Positions 8,493 to 17,456 are shown, numbered from the stretch's first letter. The stretch: DNA of 64,000 bases from Streptomyces sp. GESEQ-35 (GCF_017948485.1 NZ_JAFFSX010000006.1:62001-126000); one strand, 5' to 3'. The notes: generated by a model not told the origin, from the letters alone. Numbers and translations are program-made.

Positions 8493-9575
8493 TTGAAGCA
8501 CCGACGCATACCCAAGCGGCGGGCGGCCGTGGCAGGTGCGGGCATCGCCGCACTCGTTGCCGCGGGTGTCACCTTGCAGACTGCGAACGCCAGCGAGAGC
8601 ACGGAGAGCTCCGCGCCCGAGACGCTGTCGATCACGGCGGCCGGAAAGCTCGCCTCGACGCTGGGCAGTGAGCTCGGCACCGACGCGGCCGGCACCTACT
8701 ACGACGCGAAGACGAAGAACCTCGTCGTCAACGTGCTCGACGAGGCCGCCGCCCAGACCGTCGAGGAGGCCGGCGCCAAGGCCAGAGTCGTGGCGAACTC
8801 CCTCGCCGAGCTCAAGAGCGCCCGGACCACCCTGAAGCAGGACGCGACCATCCCCGGCACCTCCTGGGCCACCGACCCGGCCACCAACCAGGTCGTCGTC
8901 ACCGCCGACCGCACGGTCTCCACGGCCGAGCTGGCCAAGCTGACCAAGGTCGTCGACGGGCTTGGCGCCAAGGCGGAGCTCAAGCGCACCAAGGGTGAGT
9001 TCAAGCCCTTCATCGCGGGCGGCGACGCCATCACCGACGGCAGCGGTCGCTGCTCGCTCGGCTTCAACGTGGTCAAGGGCGGCGAGCCGTTCTTCCTGAC
9101 CGCCGGTCACTGCACCGAGTCCATCACCACCTGGCAGGACTCGGACGGCAACGAGCTGGGCACCAACGAGGTCTCCAGCTTCCCCGACAACGACTACGGC
9201 CTGGTCAAGTACAGCGCCGACGTCGAGCACCCGAGCGAGGTCAACCTCTACAACGGCTCCTCGCAGGCCATCGCGGGCGCCTCCGAGGCGACCGTCGGCA
9301 TGGAGGTCACCCGCAGCGGCTCGACGACCCAGGTGCACGACGGCACGGTCACCGGCCTGGACGCCACCGTGAACTACGGCAACGGCGACATCGTCAACGG
9401 CCTGATCCAGACCGACGTCTGCGCCGAGCCCGGTGACAGCGGCGGCTCGCTGTTCTCCGGCGACCAGGCGATCGGCCTCACCTCCGGCGGCAGTGGCGAC
9501 TGCACCTCCGGCGGCGAGACCTTCTTCCAGCCGGTCACCGAGGCGCTGTCTGCCACGGGCACGGAGATCGGCTGA
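8493..9575 (+). CDS. Secreted S1 serine protease, streptogrisin D-like
   Basis: A 360-residue preproprotease with a TTG start at 8493, supported by GGAGG at 8481-8485. The basic N-terminus [16 protein letters not shown] and hydrophobic core form the signal peptide. An alpha-lytic-type propeptide of about 130 residues precedes the mature domain, which begins near [19 protein letters not shown]. Catalytic residues lie in [20 protein letters not shown] and [14 protein letters not shown]. The sequences [36 protein letters not shown] and the C-terminal EIG resemble streptogrisin D more than B. It is a paralogue of the protease at 5169 and differs in its longer propeptide. A palindrome GCGTACG/CGTACGC at 8301-8322 lies in its 280-bp upstream region and may be regulatory. 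Confidence 0.92.
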   Translation: MKHRRIPKRRAAVAGAGIAALVAAGVTLQTANASESTESSAPETLSITAAGKLASTLGSELGTDAAGTYYDAKTKNLVVNVLDEAAAQTVEEAGAKARVVANSLAELKSARTTLKQDATIPGTSWATDPATNQVVVTADRTVSTAELAKLTKVVDGLGAKAELKRTKGEFKPFIAGGDAITDGSGRCSLGFNVVKGGEPFFLTAGHCTESITTWQDSDGNELGTNEVSSFPDNDYGLVKYSADVEHPSEVNLYNGSSQAIAGASEATVGMEVTRSGSTTQVHDGTVTGLDATVNYGNGDIVNGLIQTDVCAEPGDSGGSLFSGDQAIGLTSGGSGDCTSGGETFFQPVTEALSATGTEIG

Positions 9576-9594
9576 CGGCTTTAGTACGTCCGTG

Positions 9595-9626
9595 AAGTCC
9601 CGCTCCTCGCGCGAGGGGCGGGACTT
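9595..9626 (+). terminator. Terminator of the streptogrisin D-like gene
   Basis: AAGTCCCGC pairs with GCGGGACTT, extended inward by CCTCG/CGAGG, giving a long stem 20 bases behind the protease stop codon. It directly precedes copy 1 of the dispersed repeat. Confidence 0.8.
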
Positions 9627-9630
9627 TCGG

Positions 9631-9683
9631 CTGCGGGTGCGTCGTGGCTGGTCGCGCAGTTCCCCGCGCCCCTGACGGGGCGC
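9631..9683. repeat. Dispersed 3' element, copy 1
   Basis: It contains the family core GCTGGTCGCGCAGTTCCCCG followed by a GC stem-loop GCGCCCC-TGAC-GGGGCGC. It sits between the convergent streptogrisin D-like gene and the RecF-like ATPase gene, whose stop codon is at 9699. The same core recurs at 37.4, 42.35, 51.6 and 52.8 kb. Confidence 0.85.
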
Positions 9684-9698
9684 TGTCGCCGGACCTGC

Positions 9699-10886
9699 TC
9701 AGCGCTTAGGCCAGTACCACAGCGGCTCGTCCAGCGGCCCCTCGCGGCCCGCCACCTCCGTCTTCCCGAACTCCTTGACCAGCTCTATGGAGTTGACGTC
9801 CAGGCGATGACGTATCGCACCCTTGGTCAAGGCGTCGGCCAGCGGCCTTGCGTGGGTGACGACGATGATCTGGATGTCCTTCGTGGCGGTGAGGATCAGA
9901 TCGGCGAGCGGGGGGATCAGGTCCGGGTGGAGGCTGGTCTCCGGCTCGTTCAGGACCAGCAGCGACGGTGGCCGCGGGGTGAGCAGGGCGGCCGCCCAGA
10001 GCAGAAAGCGCAGGGTGCCGTCGGACAGCTCGGCGGCGGTGAGCGGACGCAGGAGTCCGTGCTGGCGCAGGGCGAGTTCGAACCGGCCGCCGTGGTTCAT
10101 GAGCTCGACCCGGCTGCCGGGGAAGGCCGCGTCGACCGCCTCGTCCAGTGCGTCGCGTTGACCGACCTCGCGGATCGTCTGGAGTGCCGCCGCGAGGTCG
10201 GAGCCGTCGCCGCTGAGCACCGGTGTGCGGGTGCCGATCACAGCGGCGCGGGCCGGCGCGTGGGCGTCGGTGCGGACATGGTCGTAGAACCGCCAGGACC
10301 TGATGAGCTCCCGCACCGCCAGCACGTCCGGCGCGTGCTGGGGGTCGGCCAGTTCGCCGAGCATGCTGTCGTACGGCCGCAGCGTGCCGTGTGCCCGGGA
10401 CCAGCCGCCGCCCGCGCCGCGCACCTTCACGGCTGCCCCCGCGCGGTCCGAGAGCACGGCGGCGGGGCGCAGCACCGGCCCGCTCCAGATCGACTCGCGC
10501 TTGATCTCCGGGTCGAGGTCGAACATGGACGGCTCGCCTGCCGGGACCGGGTACCCGAAGTCCACCGCATACCCGAACTCGTCCCCCGCGAAGCCCAGTT
10601 GCAGGCTGACCGGGGCCGAGCGGACGGTGCCCTGCACCGGATGGCGGCCCTCGCGCACCGCACGGCTGATCTTCTCGGGTCCCGCCCACAGGACCGACGG
10701 CAGCCCGCCCTCGCGTGCGAGAGCCGCGACGGCGCCGCCGCGCGCGGCCTCGGCGAGCAGCCGCAGGGCGCGGTACAGGCTCGACTTGCCCGTGCCGTTC
10801 GCCCCCGTGACCACGTTCAGTCTGTCCAGGGGCACGATCAGGCGACGCAAGGAGCGGTAGTTCTCGACGGCGAGAGTGCGAAGCAT
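9699..10886 (-). CDS. RecF/SMC-like AAA family ATPase
   Basis: A 395-residue ATPase. The N-terminal strand LAVENYRSLRRL and Walker A VTGANGTGKSSLYRAL are typical of the RecF/AAA_21 group. The ABC-like signature is LTAAELSDGTLRFLLWAAAL, Walker B is SLLVLNEPETSLHP, and a switch His lies in QIIVVTHARPLAD. No TOPRIM nuclease domain follows, so this is not a complete OLD-family nuclease. Some relatives work in DNA repair or defence, but no partner gene is adjacent and the role is unknown. Start ATG at 10886; no divergent partner shares a promoter. Confidence 0.85.
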   Translation of the reverse strand: MLRTLAVENYRSLRRLIVPLDRLNVVTGANGTGKSSLYRALRLLAEAARGGAVAALAREGGLPSVLWAGPEKISRAVREGRHPVQGTVRSAPVSLQLGFAGDEFGYAVDFGYPVPAGEPSMFDLDPEIKRESIWSGPVLRPAAVLSDRAGAAVKVRGAGGGWSRAHGTLRPYDSMLGELADPQHAPDVLAVRELIRSWRFYDHVRTDAHAPARAAVIGTRTPVLSGDGSDLAAALQTIREVGQRDALDEAVDAAFPGSRVELMNHGGRFELALRQHGLLRPLTAAELSDGTLRFLLWAAALLTPRPPSLLVLNEPETSLHPDLIPPLADLILTATKDIQIIVVTHARPLADALTKGAIRHRLDVNSIELVKEFGKTEVAGREGPLDEPLWYWPKR

Positions 10887-10926
10887 GTGTCCAGGCTTGC
10901 AGACGGGACTGACAATGGCCCCTGGG

Positions 10927-11964
10927 TCAGCCTGCCGCCCGCTTCCGCCGCAACGTCGCCGCGCCCATCGTGATCACGATCCCGGCCGCCGCCCACGCCG
11001 ACAGCACCAGCAGCGAGCCCGTCGTGTCATTGCCCTTGAAGTACGCGATGGAGCGCGCCACCCAGGTCCCCGCGCCCGGCGGCAGCGCCGGTCCGATCGC
11101 CTTCCAGAACGGCGGCAGCATCGGCAGCGGGAAGGCGCCGCCCGCGCTCGGGTTGCCCGCGATGACCACGAGCAGGATCGCCAGACCGATGCCGACGATC
11201 CCGAAGATGCCCTGGAGCGCGAGCGTGGCGGCCCCGACGGCGAACGTGATCAGCGCCCCGAGCCCCCACAGGGCGGCCACGCTCCCGGGCAGGGCGCCCA
11301 GGACCGGCCCGACGATGACCGCTCCGCCGAGCCCGCCGACGATCGACGCCAGTGCCATGACGAGCAGCCGGATCACCGCGCGGCGTGGGCTGGCGGGCCG
11401 GGCGCCGGAGCTGATCGCCAGGATCGAGGCGCACAGATAGCCGCCGACGCACCAGCCGACGACCAGATAGAAGGACGACAGCCCGTCGAAGTCCTCGGTC
11501 GAGGCCGGTGCCACGTCGATGGCCCTGACCGTGCGCTGCTCGGCCTTCTCCAGGGTGGTGACGATCGCCTCCAGGGTGGTGGCGAGGACGGTGCCGCCGC
11601 CGGACGCGACCAGAAGCGTGTCCGTCGTGCCCGCCGGGTTGATGATCAGGGCGCCGTCGATGTCCCGGTTCAGGACCTGATCGCGGGCCGTCGCCGCGTC
11701 GGTCACCGCGCGTGGGTCCAGGGGTGAGCCGGGCAGCCGCTCCAGCCGGGTCACCGCCTGCTCGGCCGCGACCTGGGGCGCGACGACTCCGAAGGGCACG
11801 TCCTTGGGCTTGGGGTCGTGCAGCGCGCCTACGTAGGAGGCGATGAAGAGCAGCTGAAGGGCGACCGCGCCGATCACCAGCAGCGTGGCCCGCGGGGTGA
11901 CGGCGCCTTTCACCTCGGCGAGGAAGGACGTACGGGGAGCCTCGGCGTCGGCGCTCTGTGTCAT
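10927..11964 (-). CDS. DUF3533-type ABC-2-like membrane protein
   Basis: A 345-residue protein. A cytoplasmic N-terminus (MTQSADAEAPRTSFLAEVKG) leads into one transmembrane helix (ATLLVIGAVALQLLFIASYV). A roughly 150-residue extracytoplasmic domain follows, and then five or six C-terminal helices beginning near FYLVVGWCVGGYLCASILA. This layout fits the DUF3533/YhgE-Pip group, related to ABC-2 permeases and phage-infection proteins. No ATPase partner is adjacent. The ATG at 11964 was chosen over an upstream in-frame start at 12123 because the added residues look non-coding. The gene is divergent from dnaE2. Confidence 0.75.
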   Translation of the reverse strand: MTQSADAEAPRTSFLAEVKGAVTPRATLLVIGAVALQLLFIASYVGALHDPKPKDVPFGVVAPQVAAEQAVTRLERLPGSPLDPRAVTDAATARDQVLNRDIDGALIINPAGTTDTLLVASGGGTVLATTLEAIVTTLEKAEQRTVRAIDVAPASTEDFDGLSSFYLVVGWCVGGYLCASILAISSGARPASPRRAVIRLLVMALASIVGGLGGAVIVGPVLGALPGSVAALWGLGALITFAVGAATLALQGIFGIVGIGLAILLVVIAGNPSAGGAFPLPMLPPFWKAIGPALPPGAGTWVARSIAYFKGNDTTGSLLVLSAWAAAGIVITMGAATLRRKRAAG

Positions 11965-12062
11965 GTCCCCACGGTCCGGGCCGGGCGGCGTTTCCGCAGG
12001 TGGGAAGCGTCCGAACGGATGAGAAACGGGTGTGGGGCGGATGTCGCACACACATTCGAAAA

Positions 12063-12103
12063 TTGGTCTATGGTGGGGGTGGGGTAGCTGGGAACAGGTG
12101 TTC
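12063..12103 (+). promoter_or_regulatory. dnaE2 promoter with LexA (SOS) box
   Basis: GAACAGGTGTTC at 12092-12103 is a perfect GAAC-N4-GTTC LexA box of the actinobacterial and Bacillus type. It lies 37 bases before the dnaE2 start. A candidate -35 TTGGTC (12063-12068) and -10 TAGCTG (12085-12090), 16 bases apart, place the box at the transcription start. DNA-damage induction of the polymerase operon is therefore expected. Confidence 0.8.
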
Positions 12104-12140
12104 GAGAGTCGCTCGCGGCTCATCAGTGCGGGAGGTGCGT

Positions 12141-15100
12141 GTGCCGGGTTTCACGCATCTGCACACCGTCTCCGGGTTCTCCCTGCGGTACGGCGCTTCA
12201 CACCCGGAGCGGCTGGCCGAGCGTGCCTCCGAACGACAGATGGACGCCCTCGCCCTCACCGACCGTGACACCCTCGCCGGCACGGTCCGCTTCGCCAAGA
12301 CCTGTGCCAAGGCCGGCGTCCGCCCGCTGTTCGGCGTGAACCTGGCGGTGGAGGAGCACGAGTCCGTACGTCGACAAAAGCGCCGCACCCCGGTCCGTGG
12401 CGGTGCCTTCATCGACGAGTCGACACCCCGCGTCACCTTCCTCGCCCGGGACGGCGCCCGCGGCTGGGCCGGCCTGTGCCGTCTCGTCACCGCCGCCCAC
12501 ACCGCCGAGGGCACCCCGCAGCTGCCCCGGTCCGCCCAGCACGCCGACGGCCTGACCGTCCTGCTCGGCCCCGGCTCCGACGTCGGCCGCGCGCTCGCCG
12601 CGGGGCGCTCCGACCGGGCGGCGGGGCTCCTCGTCCCCTGGCGGGAGACCTACGGCGACGCCCTGCGCCTCGAAGCCGTCTGGCACGGCCGCAAGGGCAC
12701 CGGCCCGGGCTCCCTACGGCTGGCCGCCCGTACCGTCGGCTTCGCCGCCGAGCAGCGGATCCGGCCCGTACTCAGCAACGCCGTCCGCTATGCCGACCCC
12801 GGCCTCGGCCCGGTCGCCGACATCCTGGACGCCGCCCGCCGTCTCGTCCCCGTCGACCCCGCCAAGGAGCTGGATTCGGGGGAGGCCTGGCTCAAGGACG
12901 CGGGCGCCATGCTGGACGCCGCCGAGCGGATCGTCGAGGCCGCGGGCTTCCGGCGCGACACCGCGCACCGTCTGCTGGAGCAGACGCAGGCCACCGCCGC
13001 CGAGTGCCTGGTCGACCCCGAGGACGACCTCGGCATCGGCACCGTCCACTTCCCCGAACCGCACCTCGTCGGCGCCGGCCGCCGCACCGCACAACGCGCG
13101 CTGGCCTCCCGGGCGGCGGCGGGCATGGTGCTGCGCGGCTACGACCACCGGCGCGCCTACTGGGAGCGGATGCATGAGGAGCTGGACATCATCGCCCACC
13201 ACGGCTTCGCCTCCTACTTCCTGACGGTCGCCCAAGTCGTCGACGACGTGAAGAAGATGGGCATCCGGGTCGCCGCGCGCGGCTCCGGCGCCGGCTCCCT
13301 CGTCAACCACCTCCTCGGCATCGCCCACGCCGACCCCGTCGAGCACGGGCTGCTGATGGAGCGCTTCCTGTCCAAGCGCCGTCCGGTGCTGCCCGACATC
13401 GACATCGACGTGGAGTCCGCGCGCCGGCTGGAGGTCTACCGCGAGATCATCGGCCGGTTCGGCACCGAGCGGGTCGCGACCGTCTCCATGCCGGAGACCT
13501 ACCGCGTCCGGCACGCGATCCGGGACGTCGGCGCCGCCCTGTCCATGGACCCGGCCGACATCGACCGCATCGCCAAGTCCTTCCCGCACATCCGCGCGCG
13601 GGACGCCCGCGCGGCACTGGAGGAGCTGCCCGAACTACGCCGACTCGCCGGTGAGAAGGAGAAGTACGGCAAGCTCTGGGAGCTGACCGAGGCCCTCGAC
13701 GCCCTCCCGCGCGGGGTCGCCATGCACCCCTGCGGAGTGCTCCTCTCCGACGCGTCCCTGCTGAGTCGTACGCCGGTCATGCCGACCAGCGGCGAGGGCT
13801 TCCCCATGTCGCAGTTCGACAAGGAGGACGTCGAGGACCTCGGACTGCTCAAGCTGGATGTGCTCGGCGTGCGGATGCAGTCGGCGATGGCGCACGCGGT
13901 CGCGGAGGTGGAGCGGACGACGGGGGAGCGGCTCGACCTGGACGCGCTCGATTTCGAGCGGGGAAACGGCGACCCGGCGACGTATCGACTCATCCGCTCC
14001 ACCGAGACGTTGGGCTGCTTCCAGATCGAGTCGCCGGGCCAGCGGGACCTGGTCGGGAGGCTTCAACCGGCCACCTTCCACGACCTCGTCGTCGACATCT
14101 CGCTCTTCCGGCCGGGGCCGGTCGCCGCCGACATGGTGCGGCCGTTCATCGAGGCGCGGCACGGGCGGGCGCCGATCCGCTATCCGCACCGGGATCTGGA
14201 AGGGCCGCTGAAGGATACGTACGGAGTCGTCGTCTTCCACGAGCAGATCATCCACATCGTCGACATCATGACCGGCTGCGGACGGGCCGAGGCGGACCGG
14301 GTGCGGCGCGGGCTGTCCGACCCCGAGTCGCAGGGGCGGATCAAGGTGTGGTTCACCCAGCACGCGGCGGCGAAGGACTACGACGCGGAAACGATTCAGC
14401 GGACCTGGGAGATCATCGAGGCCTTCGGGTCGTACGGCTTCTGCAAGGCGCACGCCGTCGCCTTCGCCGTACCGACGTACCAGTCGGCGTGGCTGAAGGC
14501 GCATCACCCGGCGGCCTTCTATGCCGGGCTGCTCACGCATGACCCCGGGATGTATCCGAAGCGGCTGCTGCTGGCGGACGCGCGGCGGCGCGGGGTGCCG
14601 ATCCTGCCGTTGGACGTGAACGGGTCGGGGGTCGCACACCGTATCGAACTGGTGTCTGAATCTGGGGCGTGGGGGCTGCGGTTGGCCCTCTCCGACGTGC
14701 ACGGCATCAGCGAGGCCGAGGCGGCGCGGATCGCGGACGGGCAGCCGTACGCCTCGCTGCTGGACTTCTGGGAACGGGCGCGGCCCAGTCGTCCGCTCGC
14801 CCAAAGGCTGGCCCAGGTCGGCGCCTTGGATGCCTTCGGTGCCAACCGCCGTGATCTGCAACTGCACTTGACCGAGCTGCACCGGGGTGCCCGGGGCGCG
14901 GGCGGCGGTCAGCTCCCCCTCTCCGGCGGCCGGAAGACCGCCCCGGCCGGGCTGCCCGACCTCTCCTCGGCCGAGCGGCTCAGCGCCGAGCTGGGTGTGC
15001 TGTCCATGGACGCCTCACGCCATCTGATGGACGACCACCGGGCGTTCCTCGACGAACTGGGCGTGGTGTCCGCGCGGCGGCTGCGGGATGCCGGGCACGG

Positions 15101-15563
15101 GGAGACGGTGCTGGTCGCGGGCGCCAAGGCGGCCACGCAGACCCCGCCGATCCGGTCCGGCAAGCGGGTCATCTTCTCCACCCTGGACGACGGCACCGGC
15201 CTGGTCGACCTCGCCTTCTTCGACGACTCCCACGACGCCTGCGCCCACACCGTCTTCCACTCCTGGCTGCTGCTGGTGCGCGGAGTGGTGCAGCGGCGCG
15301 GCCCGCGCAGCCTCAGTGTGGTGGGCGCCGCCGCCTGGAACCTCGCCGAACTGGTCGAACTGCGCACCGAGGGCGGCCTCGACGTGGTGGCGGCCCGGCT
15401 CGCGGAGCCGGTGCCACAAGGGCACGGCGATTCCACGGGCGGACGGCGAATCCAAATGCCCACCGGATACGAAATGCACCCGTGGGCCGATCTGCGGCCG
15501 GCGGGTCAAGAGCCTTCGCAGATACGGAAGTTGTGGCACCAGAGTCCGGGGAGTGCGGGATGA
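12141..15563 (+). CDS. dnaE2: Error-prone DNA polymerase III alpha subunit DnaE2 (ImuC)
   Basis: A 1140-residue C-family polymerase. The PHP domain opens with FTHLHTVSGFSLRYG and DALALTDRDTLAGTVRFAK. The palm carries the catalytic PDIDIDVESARR near residue 418. Further blocks are ARGSGAGSLVNHLLGI, MHPCGVLLSD, SQFDKEDVEDLGLLKLDVLG and AFGSYGFCKAHAVAFA. A C-terminal OB-fold covers ILSTLDDGTGLVDL-like sequence (VIFSTLDDGTG). The length fits DnaE2 rather than the longer replicative DnaE. It carries out translesion synthesis during the SOS response. The GTG start has GGAGG five bases upstream. The stop overlaps the next start (ATGA), so the Y-family-like gene is translationally coupled. Confidence 0.93.
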   Translation: MPGFTHLHTVSGFSLRYGASHPERLAERASERQMDALALTDRDTLAGTVRFAKTCAKAGVRPLFGVNLAVEEHESVRRQKRRTPVRGGAFIDESTPRVTFLARDGARGWAGLCRLVTAAHTAEGTPQLPRSAQHADGLTVLLGPGSDVGRALAAGRSDRAAGLLVPWRETYGDALRLEAVWHGRKGTGPGSLRLAARTVGFAAEQRIRPVLSNAVRYADPGLGPVADILDAARRLVPVDPAKELDSGEAWLKDAGAMLDAAERIVEAAGFRRDTAHRLLEQTQATAAECLVDPEDDLGIGTVHFPEPHLVGAGRRTAQRALASRAAAGMVLRGYDHRRAYWERMHEELDIIAHHGFASYFLTVAQVVDDVKKMGIRVAARGSGAGSLVNHLLGIAHADPVEHGLLMERFLSKRRPVLPDIDIDVESARRLEVYREIIGRFGTERVATVSMPETYRVRHAIRDVGAALSMDPADIDRIAKSFPHIRARDARAALEELPELRRLAGEKEKYGKLWELTEALDALPRGVAMHPCGVLLSDASLLSRTPVMPTSGEGFPMSQFDKEDVEDLGLLKLDVLGVRMQSAMAHAVAEVERTTGERLDLDALDFERGNGDPATYRLIRSTETLGCFQIESPGQRDLVGRLQPATFHDLVVDISLFRPGPVAADMVRPFIEARHGRAPIRYPHRDLEGPLKDTYGVVVFHEQIIHIVDIMTGCGRAEADRVRRGLSDPESQGRIKVWFTQHAAAKDYDAETIQRTWEIIEAFGSYGFCKAHAVAFAVPTYQSAWLKAHHPAAFYAGLLTHDPGMYPKRLLLADARRRGVPILPLDVNGSGVAHRIELVSESGAWGLRLALSDVHGISEAEAARIADGQPYASLLDFWERARPSRPLAQRLAQVGALDAFGANRRDLQLHLTELHRGARGAGGGQLPLSGGRKTAPAGLPDLSSAERLSAELGVLSMDASRHLMDDHRAFLDELGVVSARRLRDAGHGETVLVAGAKAATQTPPIRSGKRVIFSTLDDGTGLVDLAFFDDSHDACAHTVFHSWLLLVRGVVQRRGPRSLSVVGAAAWNLAELVELRTEGGLDVVAARLAEPVPQGHGDSTGGRRIQMPTGYEMHPWADLRPAGQEPSQIRKLWHQSPGSAG

Positions 15564-16522
15564 CCATCCTCTGCGTACGTTTCCAGCTGCCGCCGATGCA
15601 CGAGGCGGCCCTGCCGGAGCTGATCGGGTTGCTCGAGGAGTTCACGCCGGTCGTCGAGGCGTTGCCGCCGGACGGGGCGCTGGCCGATCTGCGGGGCGCC
15701 GAGCGGTACTTCGGGCGCAGCGCCGTCGAACTGGCGGCGGTGATCCGCGTCCGCTCCTTGGCCCTGCACGGGGTCGACTGCGTGATCGGCGCCGGGCCCG
15801 GCCCGATGCTGGCCCGCATGGCATTGCGCGACGCCCGGCCCGGGGTGACCCATGAGCTGCCCGAAGGGCCGGACGGCATCGCCGAGCTGCCCGTCACCGC
15901 GCTCCCCGGCGTGGGCACCGCGACCGCCCGCACCCTGTGCGAGTACGGCCTCGACACCCTCGGCCTGGTCGCCGCCGCACCCCTGTCCACGCTCCAGCGT
16001 CTGGTCGGCGCGAAGACCGGCCGCGAGCTGCGGGAGAAGGCGAACGGCCTCGACCGCGGCCGGGTCGTACCGAACGCCGTCTCCCGCTCCCTCGCCGCCG
16101 AACGCCCCTTCCGGCTCGACGAGCTGGACCCCGACCGACACCGTCGTGCCCTGCTCTCGGCCGCCGGGGAACTGGGCGCCCGGCTGCGCGCCCTGGAGAA
16201 GGTCTGCGGCACCCTGACCCTCACCGTGCGCTACGCCGACCGCACCGCGACCACCCGCACCCGCACCCTCAAGGAACCCACCGCCCACTCGGCCGCCCTC
16301 ACCCGGACCGCCTACGACATGTACGAGGCACTCGGTCTCCAGCGCGCCCGGGTACGGTCGATCGCCCTGCGCGCCGAGGCCCTCGGCCCCGCCGAACAGG
16401 CCTCCTACCAGCTCACCTTCGACCCGGTGGACGAGAAGGCCCGCCGTGTCGAGGAGGTGGCGGACCGCGCGCGAGCGAAATTCGGCCCGCACGCGGTGAA
16501 GCCGGGGACGCTGGCGGCGTAA
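15560..16522 (+). CDS. Y-family DNA polymerase-like protein with degenerate active site (DinB/ImuB-like)
   Basis: A 320-residue protein coupled to dnaE2 by a four-base overlap. The thumb-side helix-hairpin-helix (ELPVTALPGVGTATARTLCEYGLDTLG), the KTGRELREKANGLD segment and the little-finger region (TLTVRYADRTATTRTRTL) are clearly DinB-like. The palm is not: where DinB has VDMDAFFA, this protein reads CVRFQLPPM. Where it has SIDEAYLD, this one reads LPPDGALADLRG. So the first aspartate and the glutamate of the catalytic set are missing. That is the condition of ImuB, the non-catalytic Y-family partner of DnaE2 in mutasomes. No clamp-binding motif is obvious in the C-terminus, and no ImuA gene is present. 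Automatic annotation would probably call it DNA polymerase IV. Confidence 0.8.
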   Translation: MTILCVRFQLPPMHEAALPELIGLLEEFTPVVEALPPDGALADLRGAERYFGRSAVELAAVIRVRSLALHGVDCVIGAGPGPMLARMALRDARPGVTHELPEGPDGIAELPVTALPGVGTATARTLCEYGLDTLGLVAAAPLSTLQRLVGAKTGRELREKANGLDRGRVVPNAVSRSLAAERPFRLDELDPDRHRRALLSAAGELGARLRALEKVCGTLTLTVRYADRTATTRTRTLKEPTAHSAALTRTAYDMYEALGLQRARVRSIALRAEALGPAEQASYQLTFDPVDEKARRVEEVADRARAKFGPHAVKPGTLAA

Positions 16523-16539
16523 CCCTCCTCGAACGGTGA

Positions 16540-16914
16540 TCAGTTGGCCCACGGCGGAGTGATCCGGGTGCCGTCGGCCAGCTCCGCCGCCAGGCCGATG
16601 GACGTGGTGACCCAGGTGAGCGCGGTCCGGTCGGTGGGGTTCTCGACGGCGAGGGTCGCGCCGGGGTTGATGATCAGGGTGTCGCCCGCGGTGACGCGGT
16701 CGGTACGGCCGTCGAGCGTGATCAGCAGCTCGCCGTCGAGCAGATGCAGGATCTCCTCCCGGTTGACGGTGTGCGCGGGTGCCTTGGTCCCCGGCGGGAT
16801 CTCACCGCGCCAGGCGCACAGTTCTTTGCTGCCGGTGCGGGGAGTGGCGTACGAGACGAAGCGGGCGCCGTGGATCTCGTGGGTGACGGCGTCGGACCGT
16901 CGGATTACGGGCAT
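16540..16914 (-). CDS. Small cupin-domain protein
   Basis: 124 residues, a single cupin fold. The two conserved cupin blocks are APAHTVNREEILHLLDGELL and DTLIINPGATLAVENPTD. The first supplies the His and Glu ligands of a metal site; the second has no His, so the metal site may be incomplete. Start ATG at 16914 has GGAGACC upstream. The gene is divergent from a MarR regulator and the shared 98-bp gap carries a perfect palindrome, so repression by that MarR protein is likely. Function unknown. Confidence 0.85.
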   Translation of the reverse strand: MPVIRRSDAVTHEIHGARFVSYATPRTGSKELCAWRGEIPPGTKAPAHTVNREEILHLLDGELLITLDGRTDRVTAGDTLIINPGATLAVENPTDRTALTWVTTSIGLAAELADGTRITPPWAN

Positions 16915-16937
16915 GGGCGAGGTCTCCTGGAGTGAGA

Positions 16938-16985
16938 TGGTCAAGCAGCTTGACTATATGGCTCCATAGTCAAGCTGCTTGACCA
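16938..16985. promoter_or_regulatory. Perfect 20-bp palindrome, probable MarR operator
   Basis: TGGTCAAGCAGCTTGACTAT (16938-16957) and its exact complement (16966-16985) flank an 8-base spacer. Each arm is itself nearly palindromic (TCAAG-CAG-CTTGA), so the site can be read as two dimer-binding boxes. It fills the gap between the cupin start and the marR start and should control both. Confidence 0.85.
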
Positions 16986-17012
16986 ATTCGTCAACGGTGT
17001 TTCAATGCCTCC

Positions 17013-17456
17013 GTGCAGAACTCCGAAGCCCTCGCCCTGACCGCCGCCCTGCTCTCCGCCGCGGCAGACCTGACGCAGCGCATCAATGACGGTGTCGTCG
17101 CGCGCGGGTTCGAGGTGCGGCCCGCGCACGGGTTCGCGTTCACCCGGCTGGCTCCGGACGGGGCGACCGTCACCGACCTCGCCGGCCATCTCGGGGTCAC
17201 CAAGCAGGGTGCGAGCCAGCTCGTCGACGAGCTCGTGCGCAAGGGGTACGTCGAGCGGCGGCCGCATCCCGATGACGCGCGCGCCCGGCTGGTCGTGCTG
17301 ACCGAGCGGGGATGGGCCTGTACGCGGGCCGCGGAGGAGGCGGCCGCGGACGCGGTGCGGGCGTGGGGGGATGTGCTCGGTGAGGGTGAAGTGCGCGCGT
17401 TGTGCGATCGATTGATACGTATCGCGCCCTATGGTCCCCTCAGGCCCACCTGGTGA
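17013..17456 (+). CDS. MarR family transcriptional regulator
   Basis: 147 residues. The winged helix-turn-helix is ATVTDLAGHLGVTKQGASQLVDELVRKGYVERRPHPDDARARLVVLTERG, with the recognition helix at TKQGASQLVDEL and the wing at RHPDD-like RPHPDDAR. Helices on either side form the dimer interface. There is no Shine-Dalgarno sequence before the GTG, so translation may be leaderless. It probably binds the palindrome at 16938-16985 and regulates itself and the divergent cupin gene. The ligand is unknown. Confidence 0.88.
   Translation: MQNSEALALTAALLSAAADLTQRINDGVVARGFEVRPAHGFAFTRLAPDGATVTDLAGHLGVTKQGASQLVDELVRKGYVERRPHPDDARARLVVLTERGWACTRAAEEAAADAVRAWGDVLGEGEVRALCDRLIRIAPYGPLRPTW

Noticed and set aside
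9699..10886. The RecF-like ATPase as a phage-defence nuclease
   Set aside because: No TOPRIM or other nuclease domain and no partner gene are present, so a defence role is not supported.
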